This document shows positions 7,352 to 16,893 of a stretch of 40,202 bases of DNA, piece by piece. Each line of letters begins with the position of its first letter. Position 1 is the first letter of the stretch. The DNA is from Nostoc sp. CCCryo 231-06. GTDB taxonomy: Bacteria > Cyanobacteriota > Cyanobacteriia > Cyanobacteriales > Nostocaceae. The position numbers were made by a program, and so were the translations under genes. The notes below the pieces were generated by a model, which did no database searches, was not told the DNA's origin, and was given only the letters and a program-made list of their open reading frames with translations. Where the stretch lies: positions 1-40,202 of the forward strand of contig JAHCSU010000391.1 of the NCBI GenBank assembly GCA_023522315.1, given 5' to 3'.

Positions 7352-8728
7352 ATGAAATTACTTGATAATCTACGCACACCAGCATTGCTACAAACTCTGC
7401 AATTAATTGCTCAACCCACAAAAACTTTAGAAAAGTATGCTGCTAACTATGGTGACATTTTCACAATGCGGGTAATGGGTTTAAAGTCACCACCGATAGT
7501 ATTTTTAAGCCATCCCCAAGCAATTAGTGATTGTTTTGCCATCCCTGCACAAAAGTTAGATTTTAAGAAAGCAACCCATGTATTTAAACCCTTGTTTGGA
7601 GAGAATTCTATTGTATTTCAAGAGGCGCGATCGCACCAACAACAACGGCAGTTATTACTACCAGCATTTCATGGCGATAATTTAAAATCTTATGGACAAG
7701 CAATTTGTGAAATTACCGAAGAAATTACACAAAATTGGACATCAGGTACAGATATTTGTATACACAGCTTAATGTCAAATATCACTTTAGAAATTATATT
7801 AAAAGTGGTATTTGGTATTACTAATGGTGCGCGTTACCAAGAATTAAAAGAAAAATTGAGTTCTTTATTAGAAGACGTAACTAAACCTTGGTATTCTAGC
7901 CTGTTTTTCTTTCCTTTGCTGCAACAAGATTTAGGTGCATGGAGTCCTTGGGGAATTTTCTTAAAAAGACGAGAGCAAATTGACAAACTCATCTATGCAG
8001 AAATTTCTGAAAGACGTTTGCAAAATACTGCTACGCGTACAGATATTCTCAGTATGCTAATGTCAGCGCGTGACATAAATGGGCAACAGATGACAGATGA
8101 AGAATTACGCGATCAACTAGTTTCATTATTGCTGTTGGGTTACGAAACTACATCTGGTGTATTAGCCTGGGTATTTTATTTAATTCACTCTCACCCAGAG
8201 GTGAAACATCAGTTAATGCAAGAACTAAACACCTTGGATGATCTCACAAATCCTGAAGTAATTACACAATTACCTTATCTCACCGCCGTCTCTCAAGAAA
8301 CACTGCGAATTCATCCTATTGCTTTAATTTGCACACCGCGAATGGTAAAAGATAGAGTAGAAATTATGGGGCATGAATTTACATCAGAAACAGTTTTAGT
8401 TCCTTGTATTTATTTAGCACACCGCCGAACGGACATTTACTCAGAACCAGAACAGTTTCGTCCAGAAAGATTTCTCAACCAAAAATTTTCACCTTACGAA
8501 TATTTACCCTTCGGTGGGGGTTATCGCGGTTGCATCGGTGCCGCATTTTCCATGTATGAAATCAAATTAGTAACAGCCATAATATTATCCCATTTTGAAC
8601 TAACCCTTACTGATAAACGTCCAGTGCATCCAGTCCGTCGTGGTATTACCATTGTTCCTAGCGGCGGTGTAAAAATGATTGTTACCAAAAAAGCAAAACT
8701 TAAAAGACAAACAACACTTTCTACTTGA
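7352..8728 (+). CDS. Second cytochrome P450, CYP110-like
   Basis: A 458-residue paralogue of the preceding gene, colinear with it and with the heme cysteine again at residue 394 (FGGGYRGCIG). ExxR is ETLRIHP. The I-helix motif is altered to LLGYETTSG: the usual A-G-H becomes L-G-Y before the conserved E-T-T, which may change active-site shape or proton delivery. The gene is more AT-rich than its neighbour and the two differ throughout, so the duplication is old. It lies 489 bp after the first P450, with an intervening hairpin, and is probably separately transcribed. The reaction is unknown; fatty-acid or terpenoid oxidation is typical of the family. Confidence 0.93.
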   Translation: MKLLDNLRTPALLQTLQLIAQPTKTLEKYAANYGDIFTMRVMGLKSPPIVFLSHPQAISDCFAIPAQKLDFKKATHVFKPLFGENSIVFQEARSHQQQRQLLLPAFHGDNLKSYGQAICEITEEITQNWTSGTDICIHSLMSNITLEIILKVVFGITNGARYQELKEKLSSLLEDVTKPWYSSLFFFPLLQQDLGAWSPWGIFLKRREQIDKLIYAEISERRLQNTATRTDILSMLMSARDINGQQMTDEELRDQLVSLLLLGYETTSGVLAWVFYLIHSHPEVKHQLMQELNTLDDLTNPEVITQLPYLTAVSQETLRIHPIALICTPRMVKDRVEIMGHEFTSETVLVPCIYLAHRRTDIYSEPEQFRPERFLNQKFSPYEYLPFGGGYRGCIGAAFSMYEIKLVTAIILSHFELTLTDKRPVHPVRRGITIVPSGGVKMIVTKKAKLKRQTTLST

Positions 8729-8834
8729 TTACTCAATCCTCCGACTTACGTATATATACCGCAATGTAGATTCGCTTGTTAGGAGCTAGCCTTTACAGTA
8801 GCTAGTAAGAGGACATTTAGGAGATTACTAATTC

Positions 8835-9593
8835 ATGGCTGATGAGAATCGGTTGGAGGAAAAATTTATATCCCAGGAAGCTGAAAGGAGAGTATCCGAA
8901 AAGCTAGATAAAGTAGAAGAAATAGAAATAGATGTACAAACCGATCTGTTGAAAATAGTTCAGGGACAGGCAGATGGAGTTTCGGTTACAGGCCAAGGAT
9001 TAGTTATCCAAGAAGGCATTCGGGTACAGGAAATAAAACTGCAAACAGAAAGTATTGCCATTAATCCCTTCAGCGCTATTTTTGGTCAAATAGAACTTAA
9101 TGAGCCAGTAAATGCCATAGCTCGCATTATAGTTACAGAAGTAGATATTAACCACGCCTTGACTTCAGACTTGATTCGCAGCCAGATGCAAAAGTTGGAG
9201 TTAGATGTAGATGGCGATATTGTTAGTTTTGAACCGCAAAAAATTCAGGTATTTTTACCTGGTGATGGCAAAATAGAATGTAGGGGAAAGGTGCTGTTAA
9301 AGGAAAAGGGAAATACTCGCCCTTTCGCTTACACTGCGATCGCCCGTCCACGCACTCATTCACAACCCGCAATGCTGGAGAGTTTTAACTGCACTGAGGG
9401 AGGGGGAATTTCCATAGAATTAGTTACAGCTTTAATGCACAAAGCCAAAGAATTGATGAATATACCATATTTTAAATGGGAAGATATGGTGTTTAATATT
9501 AAAGATATAAAAGTAGAAGTTGGTAGTTTAATACTGATGGTAGAAACTCAAATGCGCCAAATACCATCATCGTTAAATGCATCATCTCCTTAG
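8835..9593 (+). CDS. DUF2993 (LmeA-like) domain protein
   Basis: A 252-residue acidic protein with the DUF2993 pattern: repeated amphipathic strands, VQTDLLKIVQGQADGVSVTG and INPFSAIFGQIELNEPVNA, followed by a long region with IARIIVTEVDINHAL. DUF2993 proteins have a lipid-binding tubular fold related to the mycobacterial factor LmeA. There is no signal peptide or membrane segment, unlike LmeA, so it is probably cytosolic or peripheral to membranes. AGGAG at about 8818 lies some 12 bp before ATG 8835. It is 106 bp after the second P450 and 104 bp before the carotenoid ketolase, all on one strand, suggesting but not proving a lipid or pigment link. Confidence 0.8.
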   Translation: MADENRLEEKFISQEAERRVSEKLDKVEEIEIDVQTDLLKIVQGQADGVSVTGQGLVIQEGIRVQEIKLQTESIAINPFSAIFGQIELNEPVNAIARIIVTEVDINHALTSDLIRSQMQKLELDVDGDIVSFEPQKIQVFLPGDGKIECRGKVLLKEKGNTRPFAYTAIARPRTHSQPAMLESFNCTEGGGISIELVTALMHKAKELMNIPYFKWEDMVFNIKDIKVEVGSLILMVETQMRQIPSSLNASSP

Positions 9594-9697
9594 TAGTATT
9601 GGCGGTAGTTAAAGATAATTTTTGTTACTGAAGGATGATGTAAAAGTAGTAAAATGTTTCTACTATTTAGAAACCTACTTATTTCTAAATTTCAACT

Positions 9698-11392
9698 ATG
9701 CAAGAGTATGATGTTGTGCTTATCGGTGCTGGACACAATGGGTTAGTTTGTGCAGCTTACTTGCTAAAAGCTGGTTATAGCGTCCTGTTACTGGAAAAGC
9801 GTTCTGTTCCAGGTGGTGCAGCAACAACTGAAGAATGTTTACCCGAAGAAGCTCCTGGATTTAAATTTAACTTGTGTGCTATTGATCATGAATTTATTCA
9901 CTTGGGGCCAGTTGTTGAAGAATTAGAATTAGAGAAATATGGCTTGCATTATTTAGAATGCGATCCAGTAGTTTTCTGTCCTCATCCTGATGGCAAGTAT
10001 TTCTTAGGACATAAGTCGGTGGAAAAGACTTGTGCAGAAATTGCCCGTTACAGTGAACGTGATGCCAAAAAGTACGCCGAATTTGTAGACTATTGGCAGC
10101 GATCGCTAGGTGCAATGATTCCCATGTTTAATGCACCGCCAAAGTCAATTATAGACATCCTTGGTAACTACGACATCACCAAACTAAAAGATTTATTTTC
10201 GGTTATTGGTTCTCCAAACAAAACGCTGGACTTCATTCGCACCATGTTAACCAGCGCCGAAGATTTACTTAACGAATGGTTTGATGAAGAATTCCTGAAA
10301 GCACCATTAGCAAGACTAGCATCAGAACTTGGTGCGCCACCATCGCAAAAAACCCTTGCTATTGGGGCAATTATGATGGCAATGCGTCACAACCCTGGTA
10401 TGGCAAGACCTCGCGGCGGAACTGGCGCACTAGTGCAAGCTTTGGTGAATTTAGTCACAAGTAAAGGTGGCGTTATTCTGACAGATCAGCATGTTGAAAA
10501 AGTTTTAATTGATGATGGAAAAGCTGTTGGTGTGCGAGTGGCTGGTGGTACAGAATATCGTGCTAAATACGGGGTTATTTCTAATATCGATGCCAAGCGG
10601 TTGTTCTTACAAATGACTGATAAAAGCGATGTTGATGGAGCCGACCCAAATTTATGGGAAAGATTAGAACGCCGCATTGTTAACAACAACGAAACCATCC
10701 TCAAAATAGATTTGGCTTTAGACGAACCACTACGCTTTCCACACCACGAGCACAAAGATGAATATCTCGTTGGTTCTATCTTGATTGCAGATTCTGTGAC
10801 TCATGTAGAACAGGCTCATAGTAAATGTACCTTGGGAGAAATTCCTGATGCTGACCCATCAATGTATGTGGTGATGCCTAGTTATTTAGACCCCACATTA
10901 GCACCACCAGGTAAGCACACTTTATGGATTGAGTATTTTGCCCCTTATCAAATTGCCGGTGCAGAAGGCACTGGTTTAAAAGGTACTGGTTGGACAGATG
11001 AATTGAAAAACAAAGTTGCAGATAAGGTGATTGATAAGTTGGCAGACTATGCACCGAATGTTAAGAGTGCAACTATCGCCCGTCGTGTAGAAAGTCCAGC
11101 AGAACTAGGAGAAAGATTAGGTGCGTACAAAGGGAATTATTATCATGTTGACATGACCTTAGATCAAATGATATTTTTCCGTCCCTTGCCAGAAATAGCC
11201 AACTACAAAACGCCAATTGATAATCTATTTTTGACTGGTGCAGGGACTCATCCAGGTGGTTCGATTTCGGGAATGCCGGGACGCAATTGTGCCCGCGCAT
11301 TTTTGCAGGCAAAGCATCCCATTAGCCAAACTTTGAAAGATGCGCGGGATTCGATTAAGTCAACTGTCGAGTCAGTGTTTGGGATTAGTTAA
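9698..11392 (+). CDS. crtO: CrtO-type beta-carotene ketolase (FAD-dependent)
   Basis: A 564-residue phytoene-desaturase-like flavoprotein. It begins with the dinucleotide motif VVLIGAGHNGLVCAAYLLKA and the LLLEKRSVPGGAATTEE loop, and ends with the FAD-contacting NLFLTGAGTHPGGSISGMPG, then GRNCARAF. Length and architecture match cyanobacterial CrtO, which adds a keto group to beta-carotene to give echinenone in the membrane, and is unrelated to CrtW. Closely related CrtISO and desaturases are usually shorter (about 500 aa) and differ in the middle. A 15-bp perfect hairpin follows the stop. The ketolase call is by family similarity. Confidence 0.82.
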   Translation: MQEYDVVLIGAGHNGLVCAAYLLKAGYSVLLLEKRSVPGGAATTEECLPEEAPGFKFNLCAIDHEFIHLGPVVEELELEKYGLHYLECDPVVFCPHPDGKYFLGHKSVEKTCAEIARYSERDAKKYAEFVDYWQRSLGAMIPMFNAPPKSIIDILGNYDITKLKDLFSVIGSPNKTLDFIRTMLTSAEDLLNEWFDEEFLKAPLARLASELGAPPSQKTLAIGAIMMAMRHNPGMARPRGGTGALVQALVNLVTSKGGVILTDQHVEKVLIDDGKAVGVRVAGGTEYRAKYGVISNIDAKRLFLQMTDKSDVDGADPNLWERLERRIVNNNETILKIDLALDEPLRFPHHEHKDEYLVGSILIADSVTHVEQAHSKCTLGEIPDADPSMYVVMPSYLDPTLAPPGKHTLWIEYFAPYQIAGAEGTGLKGTGWTDELKNKVADKVIDKLADYAPNVKSATIARRVESPAELGERLGAYKGNYYHVDMTLDQMIFFRPLPEIANYKTPIDNLFLTGAGTHPGGSISGMPGRNCARAFLQAKHPISQTLKDARDSIKSTVESVFGIS

Positions 11393-11426
11393 GCGTTGTA
11401 CAGACGGAGTATATTATCACTAAGTT

Positions 11427-11467
11427 ATACATTAAATAGACTTTTTCCAAAGGTCTATTTAATGTAT
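11427..11467 (+). terminator. Hairpin after crtO
   Basis: ATACATTAAATAGAC (11427-11441) and GTCTATTTAATGTAT (11453-11467) form a perfect 15-bp stem with an 11-base loop, 35 bp after the crtO stop. It is AT-rich and is not followed by a T-run, so factor-independent termination is plausible but not textbook. Confidence 0.5.
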
Positions 11468-11492
11468 TAAAACTTACGCAAAAGTATACGCT

Positions 11493-11520
11493 GTAGGGGC
11501 AATTCATGAATTGCCCCTAC
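11493..11520. repeat. 28-bp perfect palindrome
   Basis: GTAGGGGCAATTCA is followed directly by its exact reverse complement TGAATTGCCCCTAC. This is a dispersed palindromic repeat type that I recognise from Nostoc genomes. It could form a cruciform or RNA hairpin. Confidence 0.8.
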
Positions 11521-11642
11521 CTGATGATCAGGATTTTTGCTGGCGTTGTAGAGGTCACTCAGGGTGAAATAAACCTCGCCCACCTACTTAGCAAAATATG
11601 AAAGCTCCACTCCTATTTGATTCGTTCTCCACCGAGAGGCTC

Positions 11643-11680
11643 AGATCCCCGACTTTTTCAAGAAGTCGGGGATCTTTTTG
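11643..11680 (+). repeat. Hairpin repeat with T-run
   Basis: AGATCCCCGACTT (11643-11655) pairs with AAGTCGGGGATCT (11663-11675), followed by TTTTG. It has terminator form but resembles a widespread cyanobacterial repeat. The 11393-11934 gap otherwise holds a possible promoter near 11752. Confidence 0.6.
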
Positions 11681-11751
11681 TTCGTAACTCCTGGACGCAT
11701 TGCTATAGCAACACAAATAATTGTTTTTTGAGTGAAATAGGTTCTAAGCAA

Positions 11752-11779
11752 TTGCTTTATGTGTATTTAATATGATAAT
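11752..11779 (+). promoter_or_regulatory. Possible sigma70-type promoter of the TPR gene
   Basis: TTGCTT (11752-11757), a 16-bp spacer and GATAAT (11774-11779) preceded by TAT. This would give a 5' leader of about 150 nt before ATG 11935. It is based on pattern only. Confidence 0.25.
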
Positions 11780-11934
11780 GTATCGTACGCTTGATTTGAA
11801 GAAGCTTCTATGCATCCTCGAAAAAGTTATTTCTCAAAATATAAGGAAATTAATGGGTAAAGACTAGTGGATTTTGATAATGTTCAAAAAATGAACAACT
11901 TTTAACATCATTTTATAAATTTTGTAGGTACAGC

Positions 11935-12678
11935 ATGGTTTTTCAGCGCTGCTTCGTTGCATCTGGCTTGATAGTTTTCTTCGCATTTGGCTGTAGTGGT
12001 GGGGCAAACTCATCAACAGAAAAGACTACACAACTTGTGCAAGAGAATAATGTAACCCAGCTTTTCATAGAAGCGAAGGCTACCCAGAAAGTAGAAGATT
12101 TCTTTCATCAAGGTAATAATTTATTAGATGGACAACGTTACGAAGATGCAATAAAAGCTTATGATAGAGCGATCGCTATCAAAGCTGAGAGTCCTGAAGC
12201 TTGGATTAACCGTGGCATAGGCTTAACATCTCTGCAACGCTACAAAGATGCTCTGGCATCTTACGACAAAGCGATCGCCATCAAACCCGACAAAGATGAA
12301 GCCTGGTATAATCGTGGCATCGCCTTAACATCGTTACAACGCTACCAAGACGCTATTGCATCTTACGACAAAGCGATCGCCATCCAACCCGACAAAGATG
12401 AAGCCTTAATTAACCGAGGCATTGCTCTGGCAAAGCTGCACCGCTACCAAGATGCTATTGTATCTTATGATAGAGCGATCGCTATCAAGCCAGATTTGCA
12501 CCAAGCATATTACAACAAAGCTTGCTCTTATGCTTTACAAAGCAATCTCGAATTAGCAATTGAGAATTTAGATAAAGCAATCCAGTTTGTTCCTGATAAA
12601 TACAAAAACTTAGCAAAAACTGACCCAGACTTTAGCAAAGTGCGTAGTGAAAAGCAGTTTCATGAATTACTACAATAG
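11935..12678 (+). CDS. TPR-repeat protein, probable lipoprotein
   Basis: A 247-residue protein. Residues 1-20 are a hydrophobic signal ending AFGC, an acceptable but not ideal lipobox with C20 as lipidation site, followed by a Ser/Thr/Gly-rich linker. From about residue 58 there are at least four TPR units of 34 residues of the pattern AWINRGIGLTSLQRYKDA, then LASYDKAIAIKPDK, plus a degenerate fifth. TPRs bind proteins; the partner is unknown. Each repeat carries a GCGATCGC octamer at the same place (102-bp spacing) encoding the AIAI segment, so the repeats arose by recent tandem duplication or gene conversion. Confidence 0.8.
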   Translation: MVFQRCFVASGLIVFFAFGCSGGANSSTEKTTQLVQENNVTQLFIEAKATQKVEDFFHQGNNLLDGQRYEDAIKAYDRAIAIKAESPEAWINRGIGLTSLQRYKDALASYDKAIAIKPDKDEAWYNRGIALTSLQRYQDAIASYDKAIAIQPDKDEALINRGIALAKLHRYQDAIVSYDRAIAIKPDLHQAYYNKACSYALQSNLELAIENLDKAIQFVPDKYKNLAKTDPDFSKVRSEKQFHELLQ

Positions 12679-12756
12679 GATTTTATAACCACCATTCAGT
12701 GTAGAATAGAAGCTTGCCATAACAAAGATTTTTTCTTGAGCGGTTTACGATTAGAC

Positions 12757-13641
12757 ATGAAAAAATTGTTAATCACCGGAGCAAGTGGTTTTTTAGGATG
12801 GCATATTTGCGAGCTTGCAAAACAAGAATGGGAGATTTATGGCACTTATTTATCCCATCCTTTAGAGATTACTGCCATAAAAATGTTAAAAGCGAACTTA
12901 ACAAATTTTCAGGAAGTGAAACGTATATTTAATGATGTCAAACCAGAAGCAGTTATTCATACTGCCGCACATTCGCAACCAAATTTTTGTCAAACAAACC
13001 CCAAAGAATCACACGCAATTAACGTTATAGCATCATGCAATATTGCCGGACTTTGTGCAGATAATTCTATTCCTTGTGCTTTTACCTCAACCGATTTGGT
13101 TTTTGATGGTTTAAATGCTCCCTATAGAGAAACAGATGCCGTGTGTCCTGTGAATCTTTACGGTGAGCAAAAAGTCATGGCGGAAGCAGGTATGCTAGAA
13201 AGATATCCCATGACAGCAGTGTGTCGGATGCCGTTAATGTTTGGTGCAGAAACACCCATAGCGAAAAGCTTTATTCAGCCATTTATTCAAACTTTACAAG
13301 CAGAAAAAGAACTAAATTTATTTATTGATGAATTTCGCACCCCAGTAAGTGGAACAACTGCCGCCAAAGGACTTTTATTAGCATTAGAAAAAGTTAACGG
13401 CATCATTCACTTAGGTGGAAAAGAGCGGATTTCACGTTATGATTTTGGGCAGCTATTAGTTGAGGTATTTAAACTTCCCGCCACCAAACTCAAATCCTGC
13501 CGTCAACAAGATGTGAAAATGGCAGCGCCTAGACCAGCAGATGTTTCTTTAGATAGTTCTAAAGCTTTTGCATTGGGGTATCAGCCTTTATCTGTAAAGG
13601 ATGAATTAGAGGAGTTAGCAATTAAGACTCCTAACTCCTAA
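12757..13641 (+). CDS. RmlD-like SDR family oxidoreductase (sugar nucleotide reductase)
   Basis: An extended short-chain dehydrogenase of 294 residues from the ATG at 12757, starting MKKLLITGASGFLGWHI with the TGxxGxxG NAD(P) motif. A TTG 21 bases upstream would add seven unlikely residues. Further features are AVIHTAAHSQPN, the STDLVFDG segment typical of RmlD (dTDP-4-dehydrorhamnose reductase), the YGEQK catalytic Tyr-Lys pair and a substrate-domain RTPVSGTTAAKGL. It reduces or epimerises a nucleotide sugar, perhaps for surface polysaccharide, but it stands alone rather than in an rml operon. Its final codons (KTPNS and stop) lie in a CTAACTC heptamer repeat. Confidence 0.75.
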   Translation: MKKLLITGASGFLGWHICELAKQEWEIYGTYLSHPLEITAIKMLKANLTNFQEVKRIFNDVKPEAVIHTAAHSQPNFCQTNPKESHAINVIASCNIAGLCADNSIPCAFTSTDLVFDGLNAPYRETDAVCPVNLYGEQKVMAEAGMLERYPMTAVCRMPLMFGAETPIAKSFIQPFIQTLQAEKELNLFIDEFRTPVSGTTAAKGLLLALEKVNGIIHLGGKERISRYDFGQLLVEVFKLPATKLKSCRQQDVKMAAPRPADVSLDSSKAFALGYQPLSVKDELEELAIKTPNS

Positions 13642-13650
13642 CTCTTGTAC

Positions 13651-13709
13651 AGACGCGATTAATCGCGTCTCTACTCCTAACTCTTGTACAGACGCGATTA
13701 ATCGCGTCT
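13651..13709. repeat. Two copies of a 20-bp dispersed palindrome
   Basis: AGACGCGATTAATCGCGTCT occurs at 13651-13670 and 13690-13709, each preceded by CTCTTGTAC and separated by CTACTCCTAA heptamer-like DNA. The same palindrome occurs at 14386-14405 (inside gcvP), 25201-25220 (one base changed), 32765-32784 and 32804-32823. It lies between the convergent RmlD-like gene and gcvP and may double as a bidirectional terminator. Confidence 0.85.
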
Positions 13710-13710
13710 C

Positions 13711-16710
13711 TTAATAAGCATCCATTGGCAGACAAGAACAAACAAAATTCCTATCACCAAAGGCTGCATCAATGCGGCCAACAGCAGGCCAGAATTTATA
13801 CTCACGAGTCCAAGGCGCAGGGTAAGCAGCTTGTTCACGAGAATAAGGATGATGCCATTCGCTGGTGATGAGACTTTCGGCGGTGTGGGGTGCGTTCTTC
13901 AAAACATTATCTTGGGTATCCACCTTACCTGATTCTATTTCGGCTATTTCTTGGCGAATAGAAATCAACGCATCGCAGAAACGATCTAACTCTTGTTTAG
14001 ATTCACTTTCTGTAGGTTCCACCATGATTGTACCCCCTACAGGCCAGGAGACAGTCGGCGCATGGAAACCGTAATCCATCAGACGCTTGGCAACATCATC
14101 AATTTCGATTGCAGCTGATTTTTTGAGCGATCGCAAATCTAAAATACATTCATGGGCAACTAGACCATTTTTTCCCTGATACAAAACGGGATAGTACGAT
14201 TCCAGTTTCTTGGCAATGTAATTAGCATTGAGAATCGCCACCTTAGTTGCTTCGGTTAAACCATCTGCACCCATCATGGCGATGTACATCCAAGAAATCA
14301 CCAAAATACTAGCACTACCCCAAGGCGCAGCCGCCACAGCACCAATACGTTGGGAATTACAAATTTCTTCCCCACCTTCTTGTACAGACGCGATTAATCG
14401 CGTCTCTCCTCCAGCGATTAATCGCGTCTCTCCCCACTCCCCACTCCCTACTACAGGATGTCCGGGCAAAAATGGCACAAGATGAGAGGCGACACCAATC
14501 GGCCCCATACCAGGGCCACCGCCACCATGAGGAATACAGAAGGTTTTGTGCAAGTTTAAATGGCAGACATCTGCGCCAATATCCCCAGGACGGCAAATTC
14601 CCACTTGGGCGTTCATATTTGCCCCATCCATGTAAACTTGTCCACCGTGACTATGGACAACAGCGCAGATTTCCTGAATTGGCTCCTCAAAGACACCATG
14701 AGTTGAGGGATATGTCACCATTAAGGCGGCGAGTTCATTGCTGTGTTTTTCTGCCTTAGCCTTCAGGTCATCAACGTCAATATTACCTTGTAAGTCACAG
14801 GCAACTGCTACCACCTTCATCCCGCACATCACCGCACTGGCTGGGTTTGTCCCGTGTGCAGAAGTGGGAATCAAACAAACATTCCGGTGTGCTTCACCCC
14901 GATTTTCGTGATATTGACGAATTACTAAAAGTCCAGCATACTCGCCCTGAGAACCAGCATTTGGTTGCAGAGAAATTCCGGCAAAACCAGTAATTTCAGC
15001 TAACCATGCCTCAAATTGCTGGAATAGGATTTGATAACCTTGTGTTTGCGACGCAGGGGCAAATGGATGAATCTTGCCAAATTCCTCCCAACTTACCGGA
15101 ATCATCTCTGCTGTTGCATTCAACTTCATTGTGCAAGAACCCAAGGGAATCATCGATGTTGTTAGCGACAAGTCCTTAGCTTCTAGCTTGTGCAGATAGC
15201 GCAATAATTCAGTTTCTGAGTGATAGCGGTTAAAAACAGGATGGGTGAGATATGTACTGGTACGGGAGAGAGAGAGATGGGGGGAGGCGGAGATGGAGAG
15301 AAGTGGAGAAAACCATTCTTCCAAGCTGAAGGGTAGTTCTTTTTCACCTGCAAAGATTGCTAAGATGTGAAGCACATCATCTACTGTGGTAGTTTCGTCC
15401 AGCGAGATACCAACAGCAGTTGCATCAAAAATCCGTAAGTTAATTTGAAGTTGTTCGCTATTTGCCAGAATATCTTCTAAATTGTGTATTCCTAGTTCTA
15501 CTCGCAAAGTATCAAAGAAAGATTCTGAAACGACGCTGTAACCCAAACGCTTCAGTCCTTCCGCCAGTAACACCGTCAAGGAGTGGATGTTTTCAGCAAT
15601 TTTCTTAAGTCCATCTGGCCCATGATAGACGGCGTACATACTCGCCATTACCGCCAGCAACACCTGTGCAGTACAAATATTACTAGTAGCTTTTTCGCGG
15701 CGGATGTGCTGTTCGCGGGTTTGCAAGGCGAGACGTAATGCAGGCTTACCTTGGGCATCTTTTGATACTCCGACAATTCGCCCTGGAACCAGCCGCTTAT
15801 ACTCTTCCTTCGTAGCAAAGTATGCCGCGTGAGGCCCCCCAAATCCCAACGGAATACCAAAGCGCTGGGTGCTGCCTACAGCAATATCAGCGCCAAATTC
15901 CCCAGGAGGGGTAAGCAAAGTTAAACTTAAAGGATCTGCTGCTACCGTCACCAATGCACCCTTAGCATGGGCTTTTTCTATAAAAGCGCGGTAGTCGTAA
16001 ATGGTGCCATCACTAGCGGGGTATTGCAGAACAGCCCCAAAAATTGGTTGATCAAAATCAAATGTTTGATGATCGCCAACAATAATTTTAATCCCTAATG
16101 GTTGAGCGCGTGTTTGCAACACGTCGATAGTTTGGGGATGACAGTCATCAGAGACGAAATAGGCATTTGCCTGATTTTTACAAACACCATAGCTTAGGCT
16201 CATTGCTTCAGCTGCGGCTGTGGCTTCATCAAGTAAAGAAGCATTGGCGATTTCCAAACCTGTAAGGTCTATAATCAGGGTTTGGAAATTTAGCAGTGCT
16301 TCTAATCGCCCTTGGGCAATTTCTGGCTGATAAGGAGTGTAAGCAGTATACCAACCGGGGTTTTCTAGGATATTACGCCCAATCACCGGTGGGGTAATAC
16401 TGTCGTAATATCCCATACCGATGTACGAACGGAAAACCTGATTTTTGGCAGCAACTTTTTTTAATGATGTTAGTGCTGCATACTCACTTTCGGCTTCTGG
16501 TAACTTTAACGGTTGCTTCAGCCGAATTGCCTGCGGGACTGTTTGGTTGATTAGGGCATCCAGGCTGGGAAACCCCAAAACCTTAAGCATTTGCTGGATA
16601 TCCTCGGAGTTAGGGCCAATGTGTCTTGGCACAAAACTACTTAACTTTTGACTTTTTTCGTCCAGCACTTGCTGCTCATTAGACTTGAGAATAGGGGCGT
16701 TTAATACCAC
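13711..16710 (-). CDS. gcvP: Glycine dehydrogenase (decarboxylating), glycine cleavage P-protein
   Basis: A 999-residue PLP enzyme that decarboxylates glycine and passes the aminomethyl group to the lipoyl arm of GcvH, essential for photorespiration. The N-terminal part has [28 protein letters not shown] and [11 protein letters not shown]. The C-terminal part has [26 protein letters not shown] and the PLP-binding HLNLHKTF (lysine about 722), followed by a glycine-rich [12 protein letters not shown] loop. Residues about 752-778 ([20 protein letters not shown], then SVQEGGEE) are not part of the normal protein: they are translated from a dispersed palindromic repeat inserted in frame. A Ser-rich stretch near residue 470 may be another. 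It is the last gene of gcvT-gcvH-gcvP. Confidence 0.96.
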   Translation of the reverse strand: MVLNAPILKSNEQQVLDEKSQKLSSFVPRHIGPNSEDIQQMLKVLGFPSLDALINQTVPQAIRLKQPLKLPEAESEYAALTSLKKVAAKNQVFRSYIGMGYYDSITPPVIGRNILENPGWYTAYTPYQPEIAQGRLEALLNFQTLIIDLTGLEIANASLLDEATAAAEAMSLSYGVCKNQANAYFVSDDCHPQTIDVLQTRAQPLGIKIIVGDHQTFDFDQPIFGAVLQYPASDGTIYDYRAFIEKAHAKGALVTVAADPLSLTLLTPPGEFGADIAVGSTQRFGIPLGFGGPHAAYFATKEEYKRLVPGRIVGVSKDAQGKPALRLALQTREQHIRREKATSNICTAQVLLAVMASMYAVYHGPDGLKKIAENIHSLTVLLAEGLKRLGYSVVSESFFDTLRVELGIHNLEDILANSEQLQINLRIFDATAVGISLDETTTVDDVLHILAIFAGEKELPFSLEEWFSPLLSISASPHLSLSRTSTYLTHPVFNRYHSETELLRYLHKLEAKDLSLTTSMIPLGSCTMKLNATAEMIPVSWEEFGKIHPFAPASQTQGYQILFQQFEAWLAEITGFAGISLQPNAGSQGEYAGLLVIRQYHENRGEAHRNVCLIPTSAHGTNPASAVMCGMKVVAVACDLQGNIDVDDLKAKAEKHSNELAALMVTYPSTHGVFEEPIQEICAVVHSHGGQVYMDGANMNAQVGICRPGDIGADVCHLNLHKTFCIPHGGGGPGMGPIGVASHLVPFLPGHPVVGSGEWGETRLIAGGETRLIASVQEGGEEICNSQRIGAVAAAPWGSASILVISWMYIAMMGADGLTEATKVAILNANYIAKKLESYYPVLYQGKNGLVAHECILDLRSLKKSAAIEIDDVAKRLMDYGFHAPTVSWPVGGTIMVEPTESESKQELDRFCDALISIRQEIAEIESGKVDTQDNVLKNAPHTAESLITSEWHHPYSREQAAYPAPWTREYKFWPAVGRIDAAFGDRNFVCSCLPMDAY
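14378..14455. repeat. Palindromic repeat plus heptamers inserted in frame within gcvP
   Basis: A full palindrome (14386-14405), a partial second one (14414-14429) and a CCCCACT/CCCTACT heptamer run lie inside the gcvP frame. The words TTGTAC and CTCT flanking the palindrome match the intergenic copies at 13645-13711. Confidence 0.85.
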
Positions 16711-16893
16711 AAATTACTCTCCAGATGGTACTATTTCATATTTTGCAATAAATACTCATGAGAAGTGGGTGTAACTTTTCAGTTCATCTAAATTTCATGA
16801 ATTATCTTCGGGTGGAGTAGGAAATGGGAGATATGGGGGAGACAAGGGAGAAAATTTTACCTTATCCTTTTTGTCGCCCTCATTCCCCACTCC

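Noticed and set aside
13865-16651. Several 60-95 codon frames opposite or overlapping gcvP
   Set aside because: Shadow frames of a strongly conserved enzyme, with no family features.
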